Of a stretch of DNA of 64,000 bases, positions 48,726 through 59,059 are shown piece by piece. Both the position numbers and the translations under genes were made by a program. Source of the DNA: Amoebidium appalachense (taxonomy: Eukaryota > Ichthyosporea); contig CAVNZM010000001.1 of assembly GCA_963693365.1 (NCBI GenBank), positions 6,200,001-6,264,000 on the forward strand, given 5' to 3'. Within the stretch, counting starts at the first letter, position 1; each line of letters opens with the position of its first letter. Under the pieces are notes generated by a model. It was not told where the DNA came from. It did no database searches and saw only the letters and a list, made by a program, of their open reading frames with translations.

Positions 48726-50127
48726 ATGGAGCGTAAAACTGTGACCCTGGCTGCTGCGGCCGTAGTTGCCTGTTTGGGGCTGTATGCGTTGTGGAGAAGG
48801 GGGAGCGGGCCTGGGACCAAAGAAACGAAAAACAAGCAGGTGGGTGGGTGGGATGGGATGTTTTCTTGTGAGAATGTTTTAGGTAGCTAACGTGGGAAGA
48901 GCAAGCGTTCTCATGGAAAGTGACAGCTCAATCTAAGTGACCAGCAATGCTTGCGATATGAGAGGGCGTTCACATGGTGGATAGACGAGGAGTGGTAGGT
49001 GTGCTTGTGTGCCCATGTTTGTGCATGTGTACGGAGACGGCCATCGGTGGTGGTGGTGGTGGTATGATGTGGGAGGGAAGGGGATGAGGGGGAGGGAGGA
49101 GGAAGGGGGGAGGAGGGGGGCGGGGGGGGGAAGAAGGTGGGTAGGTTTATGGATGGGAAGGAAGGAGAGGACCAGCGCATCTCTGGGCTCTAAAGCCGTT
49201 GTGCCTTTCCTCTTGTAGCTAAAGAAATTCCCTGTTCCCGGGATCCTCTGGCAAATTTCTTGTTGTTGTCTGCTTTTCACTCTTTAGCCCTGTCACACTG
49301 CCAGAATTCCACCCTGAACACGGCTTTCCCGGCCTTCTCTCCTGCTCTATTCTTTCACCCGCATTGATGCGCCAAATAAGGGCAACCTGCTTGCCAGCCC
49401 CATCCACCTCCTTCCATCCCCGAACTCCCCCCTCTGAATCACCCCCTCCCCCCCCCCCCCCCCCCCCCCCCCTTCATCCCCACTCCACCCTATCCCAACC
49501 CCCTTTCGTCCGTTATGCACATGACTACCACAACACGTCCTCCTTGACCTGTTTCTGGTCGAGCATAGAACCTCCCCCCATCCCCTCACCTTTCCCCCCC
49601 TGCTGTCACCTGCACATGTTCACCCCATTTTCTTTACCATTCTCTATCCCCTCTTATCTCTCCATCCTTTCAATGCCCACCACTCCCTCACACACACCAT
49701 CTCTTCTCCCCCCGTGCAGGCTCCTGCACCCTCAGCAGCGTCCCAACCCTCCTGCGAAGATGCAAAGCTGGATCAAGAAATCGGCTTCACACGTTCTGAA
49801 ATGCACACGCAGCAACTGGTTGGGACAGTGAATCCGTACACACGGCATGTTTTTGTAATCACCAACGAGCAAGCAGACACGTGGCCGAGCAAGTGGGAGG
49901 AGAGCGAAGGTTTGCCGTCACTTCTGGCTGAGAAACTGAAAGAGAGGAAGAAGGAGGCGGGGAAAGTTAAGCTGACGGCGGCGGTTGCAACAGGGGAAGA
50001 TCAGGCTGGAGATGTGCTGATGTTTCCCGAAGGATTGAGGATTAGAGGTACGGTGTCTGTGTATGTGGGGGGTTGGGGGGTGGGGGGGGAGGGGGAGGGG
50101 GTGGGGGGGGGGGGGGGGGGGGGAGGA

Positions 50128-50191
<64 letters not shown>

Positions 50192-50490
50192 TTGTATGTG
50201 TGTGTGTTTGTCTGTGTCTGGTTGGGAGAGGGGTGGGGGGAGGGGAGGGCGGGCGGGCGGGGGGGGGGGGGGGGGGGGGGGAGGGGGGGGGGGGGGGGGG
50301 GGGGGGGGGCTTTGATACGGATCAAGGACATTTCTCGGTGGGTTATAACACAGATTTTCTTTTTTAGTTTGCTTGTTTTCTTGTTGGTCTCGCTGCAGTT
50401 AATTTTCAGGTTTGTTTCCTGTTGCTTTTTCGTGAACGAAAGAAGCCCAGGCCGATGAGTGGGTTGGCGGGGGAGGGAGGGAGGGTGGGT

Positions 50491-50528
<38 letters not shown>

Positions 50529-50907
50529 GGGGAGGGGCAAGCGGGGACAGGGGGAGGGGGGAGGCGGGGGGGATGATACCAGTGCTGAAGAAACAGCAGC
50601 AAGGGAAGAATATAGTTTTGCAAATTAGCAAGAATAGGCAGGCATGATATCAGTAGCTACATTTATTATGTATGCCACAAACTATGGAGCAAAAACACAC
50701 CCGTACCCCGCCTGCTTATCCTCTCTCCTCCTTTTGTTTCTCTTTTTCTCTTTCCACCCTTCTCTCCATGCAGTACGCCCCCATCTTAACCTTACCTTGC
50801 ACACAAATATACACACACATGCACACACACACACACAGACACACACACACGCACATGTACATATGCACACACACACACATGTGCACACACACACACACAC
50901 TTTCACA

Positions 50908-50996
<89 letters not shown>

Positions 50997-51879
50997 ACAC
51001 ACGCACACAACACAGGTCTTGCACCTTCTACCATCGACTCCTTCATCACCGAATACATGGCTGGAGGCAGAAAAGACAGTGTGGGTCCCTTTACCACCCA
51101 ACCTCTCTCCGATCCCCGTTCCGTCTTTGTTTGTTCTCACACAAACAGAGACAAGCGGTGTGGATACATGGGCCCCAAGTTGATTGATTCGTTCAGAGAG
51201 TGTTTGGAGAAGGAGGGGCTGGGAAGTATTACCGTCAGAGCGTGTTCACATGTGGGAGGTAGATGTCTCCCCCCCCCCCCCCCCCCCCCCACCTCCCTCC
51301 CCTTGCCCCCCCTCTCCCCTTCTCCCCCCCCCCCCCCCCCCCCCCCCCCCCACAAACACACCCACACACAAGGCTACCCCTCACCCAACCCTTTACAACA
51401 CCTACCCATATCCAAATCATCACCCGCTTTTACCTCACGTACACAGTTGCATGCCCATATGATGCTGTGAGCACGTATGCACAGGCACAAAGCACACGGC
51501 CTTCACGATGTCACGGAGATGAAAATATACTCACACAGTGTCATTTTTCCCTTTCTGCTGCCCTCCCCCCCCCCCCCCCCCCCCCCCCCAATGATAAAAC
51601 GTAATAAAATAAAATAGTTAGTAGATGAAACGTATAGGAAATAAAAGGAAAGAAAAGAAAACACAGTTTCCCCTACCTTATAGCCCCCCGACCAGCCCAC
51701 CCCACCATTCATATGCCAACCTGACCACCTACACCACCACTCTTTCAGCTCTAATCACAGCCAACCACACACAATGAAAAAAAGTGAGTTCTGGCAATCA
51801 GCAGAACGTCTATCCTCCCCACTTGTCTTCCCCGTTCCCCCACCCCCTCCCCGGGGAGGCTCCCCTCCCTCCCCTCCCC

Positions 51880-51934
<55 letters not shown>

Positions 51935-52285
51935 GTAAAGAAAAGAAAAGAAACTCGGGGAACGGGTGTGTGCGTGTGGGTGTGTTTCTTTTGGGGGGGA
52001 GGGGGGGGGGGGGGGTTAGCGAGAGGGAGAGTGGGCAGGGGGAGGAGGAGGGGAGGGGGGGGGGGGGGGGACAAGAGAGAGATTGTGTGTGTGCGAGTGC
52101 CCCCCCCCCCTCCCCTCCATCCCCCCCGGAAAAAAAATTAAGGGGGGGGGGGGGGGGGGGGGGGGGGGGACCCAGGTTCCCTTCGCGTCTTTTTGACCGG
52201 TGTCCTCATTTAGAACTGTTCCCTGCTTTCCTCACTCCTGACCTCCCTCTATACTGCTTCGGCAAACCCTGTACCAACAACGCGT

Positions 52286-52346
<61 letters not shown>

Positions 52347-52606
52347 CACACACACAGGCCACGTGTATGCCGGCAACGTTATAGTCTACAGCACGCGCAC
52401 CCCCAGCAATACTCTTGGGGGTGACTGGTATGGCTATGTTGACCCCAGTGGCGCCCAGGAAATTGTCTCCCAGCACATCAAAAACGGAAAGGTATACACC
52501 TTCTCCCCCCCCCCCCCCCTCCCCCCCCCCCACCACCACCACTCAAAACATGCACAAACGAACGTACATGCACGAACGTACATGCACACATGCATGCGCG
52601 CGCGCA

Positions 52607-52697
<91 letters not shown>

Positions 52698-52772
52698 AGT
52701 GCAAACACCCACGCAAACGACACATTCTCTGATCGATGCGGCTTTGCGTGCATTATATTTGGGTTTTTTTTT

Positions 52773-52806
<34 letters not shown>

Positions 52807-52851
52807 ATCGTGGTGGTGTGTGTTTGTGTGTGGTGGTGGCGGTGGTGGCGG

Positions 52852-52890
<39 letters not shown>

Positions 52891-53982
52891 TTCTGGTTCG
52901 TTTCAGAAACCTTGTGTGGAAACGTGTGGTGTAAGCCCCATGGATTCTGAAATCAGAAATGAGTTGCATGCAAGCGATTGAGTGGGTGTGTTAAATCGAC
53001 CAAATGTAGTAAGGAGGAGAGGGTCATGTGCATGTTTGTGTGTGTGTTGTCTTCATGCATGTGTGTGTACATCTTCTTAATACATGTACAAAGAACTATG
53101 TATTCACGTGCGCCAATTGCTAGATGACGCTGGCACGTGTATGCATGTAGGAAGGTAACAGCACGTGCACTAACTCTTCTGGAATATTCCCTGGTGTGCA
53201 CGTGAGCAGGTTGTGCTCCGGCTGTGGAGGGGTGGAATGGGGCTGAGCGAGGAGCAGCAGGTTGATTGGTGGAAGGAGGAGTGTGCTCAAAGCGGATTGG
53301 ACTGCGCAAAGTGCCAATGTGTGAAGGCGTAAATGGACTCTTGCTTTGTTTTTCCCTGTTTTTTTTTTTTGGGGGGGGGGGGAGGGGGGGGGGGGGGGGG
53401 AGGTCTTGTGTTTCAGTGTTCCCACTCTTATGTTGGTGACTGGTGGCGGTGTTTTGTGTGTGTATGTTTTGTGTGTGCATGTGTTTTCGGGGGCCCCGGA
53501 GAGGGGGGTTTGTTTTTCGGCCAGTACATAGGATATCGATATGTAAATAAAGAGGTCGAAAGAAAGGCTCTGATGATGTGGGTGGACATGTTTTCTCGTG
53601 TGTGCGTTGTGGCGGTGGTGGTGTCTGATAGTGCTAAAAATGGGGACTGGTTTGGCTGAGAATGATATAGGCGATGATTGGTGGTTGGGTTTAGAACTGA
53701 GTTGAATATAGTGTGTAGTGATTTAGAATTTGTAAGCAGTCATGTGTATATGAATCATGGATGTGTATATGCCTTTTTTGGTCACATATCCCCTGAGGAT
53801 GGGCCCTGCTTATGATGCATATTTATTTGCGTGCATTACAACACGGCCGTGAATATCTTCTTTTTCTTCTTTTTTTTGTTGTTGTTCGCCGAGAACGTGT
53901 AATTTGTGCTATGTAACACACACCTGCCAAGATTGTGTATGTTTGTCTTTTTGATTTGCAGCTGGTCTGCCGATGGCTTTGA
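48726..53982 (+). CDS. Sucrase/ferredoxin-like protein, membrane-anchored N-terminus (paralogue B)
   Basis: Five exons: 48726-48839, 49720-50047, 51016-51258, 52358-52491 and 53962-53982, intron phases 0, 1, 1, 0, the same as paralogue A, and exon 4 has the same length (134 bases). The protein has 279 residues. The N-terminus (KTVTLAAAAVVACLGLYALW, then RR) looks like a single membrane anchor, not a presequence. Motifs: TWPSKWE, FVCSHTNRDKRCG (Cys187, Cys196), CSHVGGHVYAGN (His226, His230) and GDWYGYVDP. These are the Suc_Fer-like [2Fe-2S] motifs. The last exon gives only LVCRWL before the stop, so the LWRGxxGL terminus of paralogue A is missing; this end is the least certain part. Gene likely encodes a redox or iron-sulfur protein on a membrane; the exact reaction is unknown. 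Confidence 0.78.
49080..49135. repeat. G/A-rich tract in intron 1 of paralogue B
   Basis: GGGA units and G runs. Confidence 0.85.
50070..50575. repeat. G tracts and (GT)n in intron 2 of paralogue B
   Basis: G runs at 50100-50123, 50260-50309 and 50490-50527 with (GT)n at about 50131-50190. Confidence 0.95.
50810..51011. repeat. (CA)n before the 3' splice site of intron 2, paralogue B
   Basis: CA variants, then pure (CA)n at about 50913-50994, ending a few bases before the acceptor at 51015. Confidence 0.97.
51271..52170. repeat. C tracts, (CA)n, A run and G tracts in intron 3 of paralogue B
   Basis: C runs at 51269-51291, 51325-51351 and 51566-51589, CA into A run at 51882-51934, G runs at 51996-52070 and 52143-52169. 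Confidence 0.95.
52285..52357. repeat. (CA)n abutting the exon 4 acceptor, paralogue B
   Basis: Almost pure (CA)n that ends in CACAG at the splice site. Confidence 0.97.
52505..53405. repeat. C tract, (CA)n, (GA)n, T run and G tracts in intron 4 of paralogue B
   Basis: C runs (52505-52531), CA (52605-52623), (GA)n (52624-52694), T run (52777-52805), G runs (52854-52889) and a T-to-G run (53361-53400). Confidence 0.95.
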
Positions 53983-53992
53983 GATAGATTAA

Positions 53993-54002
53993 CCATATAT
54001 GG
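53993..54002. promoter_or_regulatory. CArG-type decamer CCATATATGG
   Basis: A perfect CC(A/T)6GG sequence 11 bases after the stop of paralogue B. It could be a promoter element for a downstream plus-strand gene; no binding evidence. Confidence 0.3.
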
Positions 54003-54089
54003 ATAACATTTTGTTGCCCATTGCTATTACGGTCAGGTTTAATCCAAGCCTGAGTATACGTACCCCCCCTCCCCCCTCCCTATTTCACA

Positions 54090-54400
54090 CACACCCACAC
54101 ACCCACCTACACACACCTACACACTCACCCACCAACACACACCCACACACGTGCGCGCGCATACAAAAAACAAACAAGCAAAAAGAAAAAAGGTGTGTGT
54201 GTGGGGGGGGGGGGATAAGAAACAAAAATGCAGAAGAAGGGGGGGGGGGAAGAAATGGCATGAATCATTAGCAACACACACACACACACACAGACACACA
54301 CACAGAGAGAGAGAGAGAGAGGGGGGTGGGGGGGAGAAAGAGAGAGAGTGAAAGGGAGGGAGAGGGGGGGGGGGGGGGGCTGGACGCGCGCGCATGCACA

Positions 54401-54433
<33 letters not shown>

Positions 54434-54445
54434 TGAGACTGGACA

Positions 54446-54485
<40 letters not shown>

Positions 54486-54588
54486 TGTGTGACGGCGTGT
54501 GTGTGTTTGTGTGTGTGTGTGGATGCCAGCATGTGTTCAAACTTGTTTGATTGTTGTTGTTTCAAAATTTGGTTTCGGTTTTTTTTTT

Positions 54589-54619
<31 letters not shown>

Positions 54620-54713
54620 GGGGGAAGGTGATGGTGGATTGTGGCAGACCGGGCCTGGAGTGAGGTGACTGGCGTGGGTGGGTTGCTGGATGCCGCTCAA
54701 ATGAGTGGACGGT

Positions 54714-54774
<61 letters not shown>

Positions 54775-55170
54775 ATGTGTGTGTGTGTGTGTGGCCCTGT
54801 GTGTGCGTGGGGGGGGGGGGGGGGGGGGGGGGGTCCGTATCTTGATAAGCTGCATCATTGAAAAAGGTTCCGGTAACGGCATGCATGTGCTGCGGTTGTG
54901 GTACAGGTGTATACCTGTGCATACATCTGTGTACGGATATATCATGTGCGGGCATGCACTGTGTCCAACACTATGCACCACAGTGTCACCAGTGATGACT
55001 CCTCCAACGCAGACGAGATGAGTCTGAGAGTACCATGTCTGGCACCCCGTTTTTAAGCGTGACGTACACGTTCACTGCTGTGTGGGCTCGTTTTGGGGGC
55101 CGGGAGGGCGGCAGCCAGGGGGGGGGGGGGGGGGGGGGGGGGGGGGAAGGCGAAGGCGGAAAGAGGGGGC
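54090..55170. repeat. CA, GA, GT, T-to-G and G tracts
   Basis: CA variants (54085-54160), GA and G runs (54301-54380), (CA)n/(GA)n (54396-54434), (GT)n (54448-54484 and 54717-54766), T-to-G run (54579-54624), G runs (54810-54832 and 55120-55147). Complex islands at 54640-54715 and 54835-55110 show no recognised gene. Confidence 0.9.
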
Positions 55171-55422
55171 CGGTGTTTTTGGGGGGAGGGGCGAGGGGGA
55201 TTCGGGGTGGGGTGGGGGGGGAATGGCCTGATGCGTCTTGGACTAGTCGGCAAACCACATGTGTAGTGAATATGTTTGTGGCACACGCGTACGGGCATGC
55301 ACAGCGCACCGGGCCACATGTGCACACACCACTCACACACGGTAATTTACCATCCCAGCTCCCCAAGCCCTTCACTCTATAGCTAGCTTAAACCTCACGT
55401 TCTCCCTTTTCCTCTCCTCCAG

Positions 55423-55681
55423 ATCTCCCAGCCACCACCCCTCTACCGGAAACTCGCCAAGCTGCAAACCACCATCGACGACGTCGACTCCACGTGCACT
55501 CAAGTGCAGCTCGAGCTCTTTCTAACCAGTGTGACTTTTTCAATGAATTTTGGGGTGCCAGTGATGCATATGTTCGTGATCACCGTGCCGGGGCAGGGGC
55601 CGAAGGGGGTGAAGGTTGACACCTCCCCCCCCCTCCCCCCCTCCCCCCCCCCCCCCTCCCCCCCCCTCCCCCCCCTCCCCC

Positions 55682-55713
<32 letters not shown>

Positions 55714-55898
55714 TTTGGCACATGTGGGAGGGAGAGGGGTGGGGGGGGAAGGGGGGGGGGGGGGGGAGGGGGGGGGAGGTTAAGGAGTTCAAATTGGGCC
55801 CAGCATCCAAATTCTTCACTGGGGAGACTCGAAACTATTCTTGCAAAGTGTATGCGCATCCCATTCGTACCTTAACGATTACCACTCGCGCCTACTAG
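55423..55898 (+). CDS. Two 3' exons of an unrecognised protein-coding gene
   Basis: Exon 55423-55608 (62 codons) follows a strong CTCTCCTCCAG acceptor and ends at GTGAAG; the last exon is 55779-55898 (or from 55785), stop TAG at 55896. Both are phase 0 and both have ordinary composition with C/G-rich third positions, unlike the C and T runs between them. Peptide features: YRKLAKLQTTIDDVDS, a hydrophobic VPVMHMFVITVP, then FFTGETRNYSCKVYAHP and a basic, Thr-rich end. I do not recognise the family. Upstream exons were not placed; an ATG at 55035 starting MSGTPFLSVTYTFTAVW is one candidate 5' end. The exons are inferred from splice signals and codon use only. Confidence 0.4.
55630..55778. repeat. 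C-to-T composite run and G tracts (intron)
   Basis: C runs with single T (55622-55689), T run (55690-55716), then G-rich sequence up to the splice site. Confidence 0.95.
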
Positions 55899-56330
55899 GA
55901 TAGGGGTTTATGTACACTGCCAAGGCTTTTCTTTCGTTTCTTTCTCGATCAACCTATTATCTTTTCTTTCCTGAGCGGCTGATTTTGTTGTATGTGTGCG
56001 GATCATGTGTGGCTGTGTGTGGGCATGGCAGTAGTGTAATCTGAGCTCTATGTTGGCGTTTCATGGTGTGACGTCATTTTAACGCCATAAAGACTTCAGG
56101 CTGTAAGGTAGGTTTTGTCTATATATGGTGCTACCTACCAACCTTCATTGTGTAGAAATTGCGCGACATACTGTACAACAAAATCCTAGAGAAAAATGGG
56201 AATAGACGTTAATCCAGTATGTGTGTGTAGATGATGTGGGTGAGTATCACGGGGTGTCTGGGCGAGACGGGTGGTTGAGCACGTGTGTGCGTGCGTGTGT
56301 GTGCGTGTGTTGGGGTGGTGGTGGTAGGGC
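55899..56330. other. Intergenic with possible core promoter
   Basis: CTATATATGG at 56119-56128 is followed by an ATG at 56196 with seven codons up to GTATGT, which could be a first exon; the rest of such a gene was not found. Confidence 0.25.
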
Positions 56331-56689
56331 GGGGGGGGGGGGGGGGGGGGGGGGGGGGGAAGGAAGGTACACACATGAACAAGAACCGCGACGGCGATGT
56401 TTGTTGTGTGTGTGTGTGTGTGTATGTGTGTATGTGTGTGTTGTGGGGAGGGTTTGTAATGACCGTTTGGGGGAAGGGGGGGGGAGGGGGAGGGGGGAAG
56501 GGTCTGTGTGTGTGCAAGCTTATTAGTGTTCTGTGTGCGCATGTGTTTGTGTCTGTGTATGTGACGTGTGTGCATATTTGTGTGCAGTGTGCGACGGGTG
56601 ATAGTAGTAGCGATGCACTTGTGGTAGTGATGCATGTGTATGTGTGTGTGTGCGCCCGTGCATGTATTGTGTGTGTGTGTGTGTGTGGA

Positions 56690-56728
<39 letters not shown>

Positions 56729-57043
56729 GGGGGAGGGGGGCCTGCGTTTAGCGCTTGCACAGCACCCAGTCGGTGAAATTTTGCCGGTGTCTGTGTCATG
56801 CTCGTACATGAAGGTGAAGGTGCGTAGTTATACTAAGGCTTCGCATATTTTTCCATGTGGGTGTTGCTGCCACAAGCATGTAGGTGCTGTGTGTTTGTGG
56901 ATGTGCTCGTGCTTGTGTTTGTGTGTGTGGTCGTGCAAGAGTGTGCATGTCCTTGTGTGTGAATCCGTATGCATGATTATGCGGCCGTCCCTCAGACTTG
57001 GGTACAGCCAATAATCTTCACAGATTTGTGCACGAGCTTTAAG

Positions 57044-57083
<40 letters not shown>

Positions 57084-57091
57084 CGCGCGCG

Positions 57092-57136
<45 letters not shown>

Positions 57137-57165
57137 TGTTAGTGGTGGTGGTGGTGGTGGGGGGG
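56331..57165. repeat. G tracts, GT arrays and (CT)n/(GT)n
   Basis: G runs at 56331-56359 and 56692-56727, GT variants at 56405-56445 and 56636-56687, (CT)n then (GT)n at 57045-57132. Islands between show no recognised gene. Confidence 0.9.
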
Positions 57166-57990
57166 GGAACAACAGGCACCTGGTTTGCATAAATGGTATT
57201 TATGTTGCGGCCATCAGTGCAAACTGCTGATTGCATGCGGCCTAAGACGCCCATCCCCCAGAGAGGGCAAATCTACATACAGGCTGGCCTTCATTGGCTT
57301 TATCATGAGACACCTAGAGCCATATTTCACTCCGAAAGTTCCTACTTGCGGGCTTGCAGGCTGCACAAACCAAGCCGGACACAAACTTTTCACAGCCAAC
57401 GATTTTCAGGTTTGCATCAAAATTCGTGTTTCATCAAATGAATAATGCATTGCGTGAACAAGACACCCCCCCCCCCCCCCCCTCCCCCCCGTATACTACT
57501 CGTTACTTGTGCTCTTCCCAACCCACACCCTAACCCCTGCACACCCCAAATACAACAAGAAACGGGGCTTGATGATTTCAGGGGGGTAGAACCTAAAAAT
57601 GTTCTCCCCGGTTTCAGCATCCAACTAACACCACGAAACAGCTTTACCTGATTGATATAGTCCCCTGAAAGAAAAATGATTGATAAAGAGGAAAAGCACA
57701 CACACAGGCACGATGTGTACAACTAAACCGCGCGTACGGGCTGATGCTTGTGCGTTTCTATTGGCCTGGTGTGTGTGCGTGTGTTGAGTGAAAGTATGTG
57801 TGTTTGAATAAGCATGAGGTTAGCAAAAGGTGCACGTGTCCCTTTACATCTGTAGCATTCTGGTGTGTTCTTAAATGCTTGCTGAAAAGCACAATCCATT
57901 AAGTAGAAAACATAAAGGCCAAGACAATGACCATACATATATAAACGGGAAAAAAGCCCTGCAAGTTATGTTAAGACAACCGAAAACACA
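57166..57990. other. Complex island with overlapping open frames, no gene recognised
   Basis: Between 57180 and 57660 frames of 60 to 100 codons exist on both strands, divided by a C run (57467-57490). None carries a known motif, and strand cannot be decided. Confidence 0.25.
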
Positions 57991-57994
57991 TATA

Positions 57995-59008
57995 TCACGC
58001 CCCACGCACCGTACTCTTGATGTTGCCGTTCTTCTTCAAATCCCTCTTCACACGAGTGAACGGCGAGATGCTGGGGTCGGTGATGTACATGTAAATAACC
58101 TTCACCCACGAATCGTGAATTACCAAGCCCTTCCCCTCGGAACTTTTCCAGCGGTGGTCGTAGTATTCGGGGGCAATCGCTTTAACCTCAGGCAGCCTGA
58201 AGCCGCTAACCTTGGGGAAATCGTGGTGCTCGTTATGGTAGCCAACGTTAAAGCACACCCAGTTAAGGGGGCCGTAGTAGGAGTACGTCTCCTGTCCACG
58301 CACAAATTCATAGTGTTCCGCAATGAAGTGCCCGGCAACGGGGTGAAGGCCCATACCGAGAAGGGTGGAGGCACACAGATAGACCACTGACCACCCTCCA
58401 TACCTCTGTGCCATGAAGCAGTTGAACGCAACCACCGTGAGGAGATTCAAGAACTCCATGGGGCGGAGGGGCTTGGGTGCCACGACCAGTGGGCGAATAG
58501 CATAGAACACTGGCTGGAGGAAGCACCAGAGAACCTTTCTTAGTGTCGTGTTGAAAACTGCACCCTCCCATTCCGTGGGAAGGTCTGTGTCCATGCCTTC
58601 GTGGCCCTGGTATATGTGGTGCACGAGATGGTATTTTTTGAACGTGATGGATGAGGGCAACCCTTGTCCCAGGTTTGCAAACAGGCCGAGCATTTCGTTG
58701 GGGAGGGTCGTGTTGAAACAGAGGCAGTGTGAGAGCTCGTGATTGGCCAAACTAAGTGCGTGTGTAATGGTACCACCGAGGCTGTATGCTACAAACCAGA
58801 ACACCCATGAGGGCCACTGGGGGGCCATGGATGCTAGCCACCATTGCAGCAAAACGAGCCCCACCACGCAGGGGAGCAGGCGGATATCGGGGCCGTAAAG
58901 GTCACGTATCTGTGGGTATTTGGCTAGGATCTCTTTCCTTCTGCTTGCGTGTGGCTCGTCGGACCCTACCCAGTGAAACTCCTTAGGGATTGTCTGTACG
59001 TTACCCAT
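57995..59008 (-). CDS. Sphingolipid delta(4)-desaturase (DES1/DEGS type)
   Basis: Intronless, 337 residues. It matches the dihydroceramide desaturase family along its whole length: N-terminal DEPHASRRKEILAKYP, three His boxes HELSH (90-94), HLVHH (127-131) and NEHHD (259-263), and signature GLHPVAGHFIAEHYEF and TYSYYGPLN. The enzyme introduces the 4,5-trans double bond of dihydroceramide to give ceramide, in the endoplasmic reticulum membrane, using a di-iron centre held by the His boxes. Hydrophobic segments lie near 45-85, 155-175 and 185-225. Start at ATG 59008 gives MGNVQT, with Gly2 and Thr6 fitting an N-myristoylation signal, a modification known for animal DES1; the frame runs 16 codons further upstream but without ATG. 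All catalytic residues are present. Confidence 0.95.
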   Translation of the reverse strand: MGNVQTIPKEFHWVGSDEPHASRRKEILAKYPQIRDLYGPDIRLLPCVVGLVLLQWWLASMAPQWPSWVFWFVAYSLGGTITHALSLANHELSHCLCFNTTLPNEMLGLFANLGQGLPSSITFKKYHLVHHIYQGHEGMDTDLPTEWEGAVFNTTLRKVLWCFLQPVFYAIRPLVVAPKPLRPMEFLNLLTVVAFNCFMAQRYGGWSVVYLCASTLLGMGLHPVAGHFIAEHYEFVRGQETYSYYGPLNWVCFNVGYHNEHHDFPKVSGFRLPEVKAIAPEYYDHRWKSSEGKGLVIHDSWVKVIYMYITDPSISPFTRVKRDLKKNGNIKSTVRGA

Positions 59009-59059
59009 GTTTAAAACTGAGCTTTGCCCTAAGAACGAGAAGAGAAAACCTAACACGGC

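Noticed and set aside
56209-56809. A 196-codon minus-strand Pro/His/Thr frame
   Set aside because: Built on G tracts and GT arrays read from the opposite strand.
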